Shown: in pieces, positions 29,075-32,924 of the stretch
Numbering within the stretch: the stretch's first letter is position 1
Layout: each line of letters starts with the position of its first letter
IMG/VR virus record: IMGVR_UViG_3300046715_000134
Coordinates: 1-32,924 of that record
DNA length: 32,924 nucleotides
Origin: a virus
Direction: 5' to 3' (one strand)
The notes under the pieces: generated by a model
What the model was told of the DNA's origin: nothing
The model's database searches: none
Seen by the model: only the letters and a program-made list of their open reading frames with translations
Position numbers and translations under genes: made by a program

Positions 29075-29461
29075 TTACGCCGCCTGGCCTGCGCCTTCCT
29101 CCGAGGTCGTCATGGCCAATTGCACTGCAGGACAGAAGGTTGGGGGTTCGAATCCCTCCGGGCGCACGTTGCCGCTGGTAGGCCAGTCTTCTGGGCCTGC
29201 TGGCGGCTCGGTATCGAGGAACCACCACATCGGCACCCCGGCGAGCATTTTCAGTCGCCGGGCCATTTTGCGTGGGTCCTTCATCCGGTTCCGGTCGCCC
29301 TCCCAGGAGGCGTAGCGACCGAAGGTCACCCCGAGCACCTTGGCCATCTCCCGCTGGTTGAGGCCCAGGTGCCGCCGGACCTTGCGGAGCTTGTCCCCGT
29401 CGCTCCAGGCGAGGGTGAACGGCTCCTTCTCCTCGATCTCTATCTCTTGCTCAACTGTCAT
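29075..29461 (-). CDS. rep: HTH immunity repressor carrying attP in its 3' end
   Basis: 128 aa from ATG 29461 (GGTGGGAG just upstream). The longer frame to 29884 runs across the divergent genes and is not used. Residues 20-75 hold an HTH: LRKVRRHLGLNQREMAKVLGV then YASWEGDRNRM. The link MWWFLDTEPP follows. From Val99 the codons are antisense tRNA sequence, giving VRPEGFEPPTF (99-109), and the last residues end GAGQAA, an ssrA-like tail. This matches the integration-dependent repressors of mycobacteriophage BPs-type switches, in which the viral form is degraded and the truncated prophage form is stable. It would repress the rightward early promoter. Confidence 0.88.
   Translation of the reverse strand: MTVEQEIEIEEKEPFTLAWSDGDKLRKVRRHLGLNQREMAKVLGVTFGRYASWEGDRNRMKDPRKMARRLKMLAGVPMWWFLDTEPPAGPEDWPTSGNVRPEGFEPPTFCPAVQLAMTTSEEGAGQAA
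29133..29167 (+). other. attP: attP core, 3' half of a tRNA gene
   Basis: 35 bases matching the 3' part of a tRNA: end of the anticodon stem CAGA, variable AGGTTG, T-arm GGGGG-TTCGAAT-CCCTC, acceptor CGGGCGC, discriminator A. The 5' half of a tRNA is absent, so it is not a functional gene; such fragments restore the host tRNA after integration. From general knowledge of actinobacterial tRNAs it best resembles tRNA-Arg(ACG). It lies inside the repressor gene, in frame. Confidence 0.88.
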
Positions 29462-29569
29462 GGCTCCCACCTTGGCGCATGAGCCAAACGGTGTCAAACG
29501 AATCCAAAAACATGCATGCGTGTGCAGAACGCTTGACGTCGATTGTGGCGCCATGTAGGGATATGAAAC
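29462..29569. promoter_or_regulatory. Divergent promoter/operator region of the lysis-lysogeny switch
   Basis: 108 bases between repressor and the rightward HTH gene. It holds an inverted repeat TTGGC-GCATGA-GCCAA (29472-29487) next to the repressor leader, TTGACA in the leftward sense (29492-29497), TGGCGCCA (29546-29553), and one copy of CAAAAACATGCATG (29505-29518). A second copy lies at 29575-29588 inside the next gene. TTGACG (29533-29538) with TAGGGA 17 bases later could be the rightward promoter. If so, its transcript would start at or next to ATG 29570 and be nearly leaderless. Individual promoter calls are tentative. Confidence 0.6.
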
Positions 29570-29791
29570 ATGAGCAAAAACATGCATGTTGATCCTGACA
29601 CCGAATCTGCAGGGCGAGACGTGATGCTCACCGCCGCCGAAGCCGCCGACTACGCCGGCGTCTCCGTCCAGACCATCAAACGCGCCGTCAAAGCCGGGAA
29701 GATCGCCGAAATGCGTACGCCCGGCGGGCATCTCAGGTTCCACCGCTCCGACGTCGACGCCATGCTGCGCGGCCACGCAGCCACCGCCTGA
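29570..29791 (+). CDS. Excisionase/Cro-like MerR-type HTH protein
   Basis: 73 aa. Residues 19-70 form a winged-helix DNA-binding domain of the excisionase type: MLTAAEAADYAGVSVQTIKRAVKAGKI, then the wing MRTPGGHLRFHRSDVDAML. It is divergent from the repressor, where Cro or Xis genes are found, and it is the first rightward early gene. It could direct integrase toward excision, repress the repressor promoter, or both. Its start codons overlap the second copy of CAAAAACATGCATG, which may be its own or the repressor's operator. Confidence 0.82.
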   Translation: MSKNMHVDPDTESAGRDVMLTAAEAADYAGVSVQTIKRAVKAGKIAEMRTPGGHLRFHRSDVDAMLRGHAATA

Positions 29792-29792
29792 C

Positions 29793-30128
29793 ATGGACGC
29801 CGTCGAGACCACTCCGCCCGGCGGAGGAGGAGGGAACGGTGCGGGCACCCCCTCGCCCCCCGCCGGGGTGCCCGCACCACCCAACTACCGCACCGACCAC
29901 CCCGCCTACATGCGCCGCTACCGGCTCGCCACCGGGCAGACCACCACCGTGTCCGTCGGCGCGCTCGCCCTCGCCGACCTCTGGCTGCACGGCACCGCCC
30001 GCACCCGCGAACTGATCCTCACCGAAGTCGGCGAACCCGCCCTGCACGGCTGCCTGCTCGCCCGCCGAGGCCTCCTCGACCGGCCCGGCTCGGGCAGCCG
30101 CCTCGACTACAGCGGGGCCCCATCGTGA
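29793..30128 (+). CDS. Hypothetical early protein
   Basis: 111 aa. It starts one base after the previous stop. A Gly/Pro-rich flexible N-terminus (PPGGGGGNGAGTPSPPAGVPAPP) leads to a basic helical domain HPAYMRRYRLATGQTTTVSVGALALADLWLHG and TRELILTEVGEPALHGCLLARRGLL. This could be a small nucleic-acid-binding domain. It overlaps the next gene by GTGA. No family recognised. Confidence 0.7.
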   Translation: MDAVETTPPGGGGGNGAGTPSPPAGVPAPPNYRTDHPAYMRRYRLATGQTTTVSVGALALADLWLHGTARTRELILTEVGEPALHGCLLARRGLLDRPGSGSRLDYSGAPS

Positions 30129-30439
30129 GCAGCGTCGACAACGCCTACATTCCGCATCCCAAACTGATCGTCCGCTGCCGTGGATGCGGGGATCACATCT
30201 TCTTCGCCCGCACCATCAACGACCGCGTCATCCCGATCGACGCCCAACCCACCCGCAACGGCAACCTGTCCGTCGCCGCCGCCGGGGCCCACCAGGCGCC
30301 GATCGCAACGGTGATCACCTCCGGGCAGCGCGCCGGAATGCAGGCCGCCGGCATGCCCGTCTACTCGTCGCACTTCCAGGCCTGCCCGAAGAGCGAGGAA
30401 TACCGGCGCCGCCACCAGAATCGGAAAGGAAAGCGATGA
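30125..30439 (+). CDS. Putative zinc-ribbon hypothetical protein
   Basis: 104 aa. CRGCG at residues 18-22 and a later lone Cys (FQACPKSEEYRRR) suggest a partial zinc site. The stretch IFFARTINDRVIPIDAQPTRNGN is a pattern seen in short early proteins of actinobacteriophages (a C-x-x-C pair, then a strand ending P-[IV]-D). The basic end RRRHQNRKGKR may contact nucleic acid. GTGA and ATGA overlaps place it in the early operon. Function unknown. Confidence 0.7.
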   Translation: MSSVDNAYIPHPKLIVRCRGCGDHIFFARTINDRVIPIDAQPTRNGNLSVAAAGAHQAPIATVITSGQRAGMQAAGMPVYSSHFQACPKSEEYRRRHQNRKGKR

Positions 30440-31323
30440 CGGCGATCAAAGGCGTCCACCCCTACGCCGAGATGTTCCCGATGCTTCCGGAGTCGGAACT
30501 GATCGAGCTGGCGGAATCGATCGCCGCGAATGGGCTCCGCAACCCGATCGTCGTCACCCCGAAGGGCCTCATCATCGATGGCCGGAATCGGGCAGCGGCA
30601 TGCGAGAAAGCCGGAGTCAAACCGGCCACTGAGGTTTATCGCAACGACGACATCGCCGAATACATCATCGACTGCAATTCGTCGCGCCGCCATATGTCGA
30701 CCGGGGCCCGAGCGATGTCCTCCGCGCTTGTGCTCGAAGCCGACGGCAGACGCGAAAACGGACGGTGGAAACGAGGCAGCGTCGCTATTGGCGAATCCGC
30801 CAATAGCACTGCGGATTGGCAGTCCCGACTCAAGGAGTGCGGACTCGTCCTCGACCATGCGCATGATCTTGCGTCGCTGGTGATCCAGGAGGAGATAGCC
30901 CTCGACGCCGCCTATCAGAAGGCGTGTGACATTCGCGACGAGGAACGGCTGGCCCTCGAAGACGCCGAACGCGCCGAGCAGGAAGAGGCCGACGCCCAGG
31001 CTTCCCTCGAAGAGCACGAAGCCACCGAACTCCTCTCGAAGGTCGCCGACGGCACCTACGACAACCACCGCGAGGCCTGGGCCATCTGGCTCGAACGCAA
31101 CCGCGAGGAGAAGGCCCGCCTCGACCGCGAACGCCGCGACCACGAGGACGCGATCAGACGCGACGCGAACCGAGTCCAGGCCTTCCTCTCCGGCTTCGAC
31201 GGCGCCTACTCCATGCGCGAACACCCCTACCGCGACGAAGTCCTCCACGCACTCAAGAAGCGCGAACGCACCCGGTTCCTCCGTATCGAAAGTGAGATGA
31301 CATGGCCACCGACTCGCCTGTGA
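30436..31323 (+). CDS. ParB-like nuclease domain protein
   Basis: 295 aa from ATG 30436 (GGAAAGGAAAG upstream, ATGA overlap). Residues 5-75 carry a ParB N-terminal fold: FPMLPESELIELAESIAANGLRNPIVVTPKGLIIDGRNRAAACEKAG. A middle helical region (AREMSSA-like, about 90-150) could serve as an HTH. Residues about 175-275 are a long charged helix rich in Glu/Arg (EERLALEDAERAEQEEADAQA). It probably binds DNA or acts as a nuclease/NTP-dependent clamp during replication. It is the second ParB-fold protein in this window, unrelated in architecture to the methyltransferase fusion. Confidence 0.8.
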   Translation: MTAIKGVHPYAEMFPMLPESELIELAESIAANGLRNPIVVTPKGLIIDGRNRAAACEKAGVKPATEVYRNDDIAEYIIDCNSSRRHMSTGARAMSSALVLEADGRRENGRWKRGSVAIGESANSTADWQSRLKECGLVLDHAHDLASLVIQEEIALDAAYQKACDIRDEERLALEDAERAEQEEADAQASLEEHEATELLSKVADGTYDNHREAWAIWLERNREEKARLDRERRDHEDAIRRDANRVQAFLSGFDGAYSMREHPYRDEVLHALKKRERTRFLRIESEMTWPPTRL

Positions 31324-31832
31324 CACCGCTCCGCGACCTCGTCGACCGCCTCCTCCGAGAGCAACGACCCGACCGGTACACCGACACCGAATGGACCAAC
31401 GCCGTCGTCGACGCAATCCCCCGCTCGGCCATCCCCGATGACGAAATCCGCCGGTTCGCGCTCGAACAGTTCGTCCGACGACGGGAAGCCCAGGCCACCC
31501 GCCGCGCCAACACCCTCCTGCGGACGATCGGTGAGACTGGACAACTCGTCCTCGACTGGTGGGAGCAGGCCAACGAGCCCATCGCCATCGAAACCGAAAT
31601 CGTCGACGAGCACGGCAACAAGCGCCGCATCAAGGAACGCGTCGCGCTGCGCGCCGCGACCCCCGAGGACTTCCGTGCCTTCTCTCGGACCGAACGTGAA
31701 CGCGCGGACAAGGACCACAAGACCCGCTACATCACCTGCGACGGCGCGGACTTCCTGGCTGCGGCGATGACCGAGGCTAGACAACGAACCTTCACGCAGT
31801 GGGCGGAGACACAAATCCCGCCGACGTCATGA
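31302..31832 (+). CDS. Hypothetical early protein, acidic/helical
   Basis: 176 aa from ATG 31302, overlapping the preceding gene by 22 bases with only a weak ribosome binding site, so translational coupling is likely. Helical segments are LRDLVDRLLREQRPDRY, IRRFALEQFVRRREAQATRRANTLLRTIGETGQLVLDWW and RAFSRTERERADKDHKTRY. A hairpin IAIETEIVDEHGNKRRIKERVAL lies between. Genes of this type commonly precede exonuclease or replication genes in related phages. No catalytic motif seen. Confidence 0.72.
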   Translation: MATDSPVTPLRDLVDRLLREQRPDRYTDTEWTNAVVDAIPRSAIPDDEIRRFALEQFVRRREAQATRRANTLLRTIGETGQLVLDWWEQANEPIAIETEIVDEHGNKRRIKERVALRAATPEDFRAFSRTERERADKDHKTRYITCDGADFLAAAMTEARQRTFTQWAETQIPPTS

Positions 31833-31873
31833 CCGCTCTCCAGTTCGCGCCGTTCATCAACGGCGACGCATGA
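31829..31873 (+). CDS. 14-codon linking micro-ORF
   Basis: Encodes MTALQFAPFINGDA. Its ATG overlaps the previous stop (ATGA) and its stop overlaps the next ATG (ATGA), so it fits exactly between two genes that would otherwise be separated by 37 bases without a good ribosome binding site. It may serve only to carry terminating ribosomes to the next start. Translation is inferred. Confidence 0.45.
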   Translation: MTALQFAPFINGDA

Positions 31874-32058
31874 ACGGCTTGGTCCTCTTCGAGGAGGGTG
31901 TCGGCGGCATGATGCGCACCTTCTCCGGCGAGATTCTCCTCGACGATCCCCGCTGGGTCGTCGTCCACACCGACGACGGCCGTACCCACCACCTCAACCC
32001 GGACCGCGTCGTCGAGATCGACGAAGCGCCCGCCAACCCAGAAAGGAACCACTGGTGA
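31870..32058 (+). CDS. Small hypothetical protein
   Basis: 62 aa, a likely small beta barrel: LVLFEEGVGGMMRTFSGEILLDDPRWVVVHTDDGRTHHLNPDRVVEIDE. The strand order and final VVEID recall SH3/Sm-like mini-domains, though no family is certain. Coupled upstream through ATGA and downstream through GTGA. Confidence 0.7.
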   Translation: MNGLVLFEEGVGGMMRTFSGEILLDDPRWVVVHTDDGRTHHLNPDRVVEIDEAPANPERNHW

Positions 32059-32213
32059 ACGTCACCTACACCCCCCCGTGCGGCACCCCCGGCTGCGCGC
32101 TCGGGCACTGCTCCCACTGCAGCGAGCACATCACCTGGCAACTCGAAGCCTGGGGCGACAGCTACACCTGCGACGCCTGCGGCCACCACCAGTTCAATTC
32201 GATCGGGGACTGA
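32055..32213 (+). CDS. Cys-rich mini-protein (zinc ribbon)
   Basis: 52 aa from GTG 32055 (GTGA overlap, AAAGGAA upstream). Seven cysteines occur as CGTPGC, CSHC and CDACGHH, with a Trp-containing strand ITWQLEAWGDSYTC between. CSHC and CDAC are spaced as in a zinc ribbon, and the first pair may form part of a second site. Likely a small nucleic-acid-binding or adaptor protein. Its size makes it easy to miss, but the coupling and motif order support it. Confidence 0.72.
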   Translation: MNVTYTPPCGTPGCALGHCSHCSEHITWQLEAWGDSYTCDACGHHQFNSIGD

Positions 32214-32215
32214 CC

Positions 32216-32924
32216 ATGACCACCACCAACACCCTCGGGCTGGAACCCCTGGAGGTCGACAAGGCCGACCCCGAAGACCTCACCCTTTGGTCGGTTACGA
32301 CAATTCTCGGCGCCCTCGACAAACCCGCCCTGCTGTACTGGGCGGCCGAACAGACCGCGCTCGCGGCCATCGACAACAACGCCACCTGGCAGGCGATGCT
32401 CGAAGATCGTGGCCGGGCCGACGCCGTCAAATGGTTACGCGACGCCCGATTCCGCCGCCCCAAGACCAGCCTGGCGGCGACCGCGCTGGGCACCGTCACC
32501 CACACCGTCTGCGAGGCCTACGCGCTGACCGGCAGCAAACCCAACCGCGAGTTCGTCACCGAGCTGGTCGTCCGCGCCGGCGGGGAACAGGTCGACGTCG
32601 AGGCCGAGGTCAACCTGGTGGGGCGGATGCTCAACCAGTTCGACGACTGGCTGCACCGATTCCAACCGAGCTACCAGGCCACCGAGGTGTGCGTCTACAA
32701 CCCGACCTACGGCTACGCCGGGCAGGCCGACGCGTTCCTCACCATCAACGGGGTTCGGTTCCTCACCGACTACAAGACCTCCCGTGATCCGGTCGACTCC
32801 CGCGGCAACCCGAAGACGCCCTACCCCGAGCAGGTCGGGCTCCAGTTGGCCGCCTACCGGGGAGCCGACTTCGCCGCCGTGTGGCGTCCGCGTCGCACCG
32901 AGAAGTTCCGCCGCCGCTACTACT
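32216..32924 (+). CDS. Cas4/RecB-like exonuclease (partial, runs off window)
   Basis: The first 236 residues of a PD-(D/E)XK nuclease; the frame is open to the window end. Motifs in order: an early SVTTILGALDKPALLYWA helix, His96 in GTVTHTVCEAY, Asp172 in GYAGQADAF, Asp185-x-Lys187 in TDYKTS and Gln210-xxx-Tyr214 in QLAAYR. This is the signature of the RecB/Cas4 exonuclease family. In phages it would process DNA ends for recombination or replication and probably work with genes beyond the window. Cas4-type cysteines for an iron-sulfur cluster would lie partly outside, so Cas4 versus RecB-like cannot be settled. Confidence 0.88.
   Translation, partial: MTTTNTLGLEPLEVDKADPEDLTLWSVTTILGALDKPALLYWAAEQTALAAIDNNATWQAMLEDRGRADAVKWLRDARFRRPKTSLAATALGTVTHTVCEAYALTGSKPNREFVTELVVRAGGEQVDVEAEVNLVGRMLNQFDDWLHRFQPSYQATEVCVYNPTYGYAGQADAFLTINGVRFLTDYKTSRDPVDSRGNPKTPYPEQVGLQLAAYRGADFAAVWRPRRTEKFRRRYY

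Noticed and set aside
29133-29167. Functional tRNA gene
   Set aside because: Only the 3' half is present; no acceptor 5' strand, D-arm or anticodon loop can be found upstream.
29462-29884. N-terminal extension of the repressor
   Set aside because: It would run through the divergent promoter region and antisense to two rightward genes; ATG 29461 has a ribosome binding site and precedes the HTH domain.
32216-32924. CRISPR adaptation module because of the Cas4-like nuclease
   Set aside because: No array, cas1 or cas2 is visible; isolated Cas4/RecB-like exonucleases are common in actinobacteriophages.

Overview
The window is a high-GC, densely packed block of a temperate siphovirus that infects an actinobacterium (Gordonia, Mycobacterium, Rhodococcus or a relative). 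The evidence is an HK97-type head module, a long tape measure, a C39-peptidase/GH25 lysin pair with small membrane proteins, collagen-like minor tail proteins, strong GC bias at third codon positions, and start/stop overlaps (ATGA, GTGA, TGATG) between most neighbouring genes. The integrase, repressor and attP core lie together and uninterrupted. This is therefore the viral (circular or virion) arrangement, not an integrated prophage, in which attP would be split.

Layout, left to right. 1-555: an HNH endonuclease and a short gap rich in inverted repeats. 556-9580, packaging and head: a ParB-like/DNA methyltransferase fusion, candidate small terminase, large terminase, portal, prohead protease, major capsid protein, and a run of head-tail connector genes ending in a tail terminator. 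9581-18818, tail: major tail protein, tail assembly chaperones joined by a -1 frameshift at GGGAAAC, a 1703-residue tape measure with two peptidoglycan-cleaving-type domains, a distal tail protein and a Gp37-like minor tail protein. 18833-21577, lysis: two endolysin polypeptides with a shared C-terminal module, then four small membrane proteins. 21570-27326: host-contact minor tail proteins, including one with collagen-like and fibre repeats. All of this is transcribed rightward.

27427-29461 is transcribed leftward: a small glycine-zipper-like protein, a tyrosine integrase, and an HTH repressor whose 3' end contains the 3' half of a tRNA gene (the attP core). From 29570 rightward come an excisionase/Cro-like HTH gene, several small early genes, a ParB-like protein, a Cys-rich mini-protein and the start of a Cas4/RecB-like exonuclease that runs off the window.

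The most interesting system is the switch at 28043-29791. It has the architecture of integration-dependent immunity, known from mycobacteriophage BPs and relatives. attP lies inside the repressor gene, and both the viral repressor (ending AGQAA) and the integrase (ending MMAAA) carry ssrA-like tails. Recombination would replace the repressor tail by host sequence. If the host target is the tRNA-Arg(ACG) type that the core resembles, a TGA stop would form exactly at the core edge, giving a 109-residue repressor instead of 128. A second unusual signal is the set of four CCCCTGTCA sites around the major tail protein gene, placed so that RNA pairing could mask the start of the tail chaperone gene.
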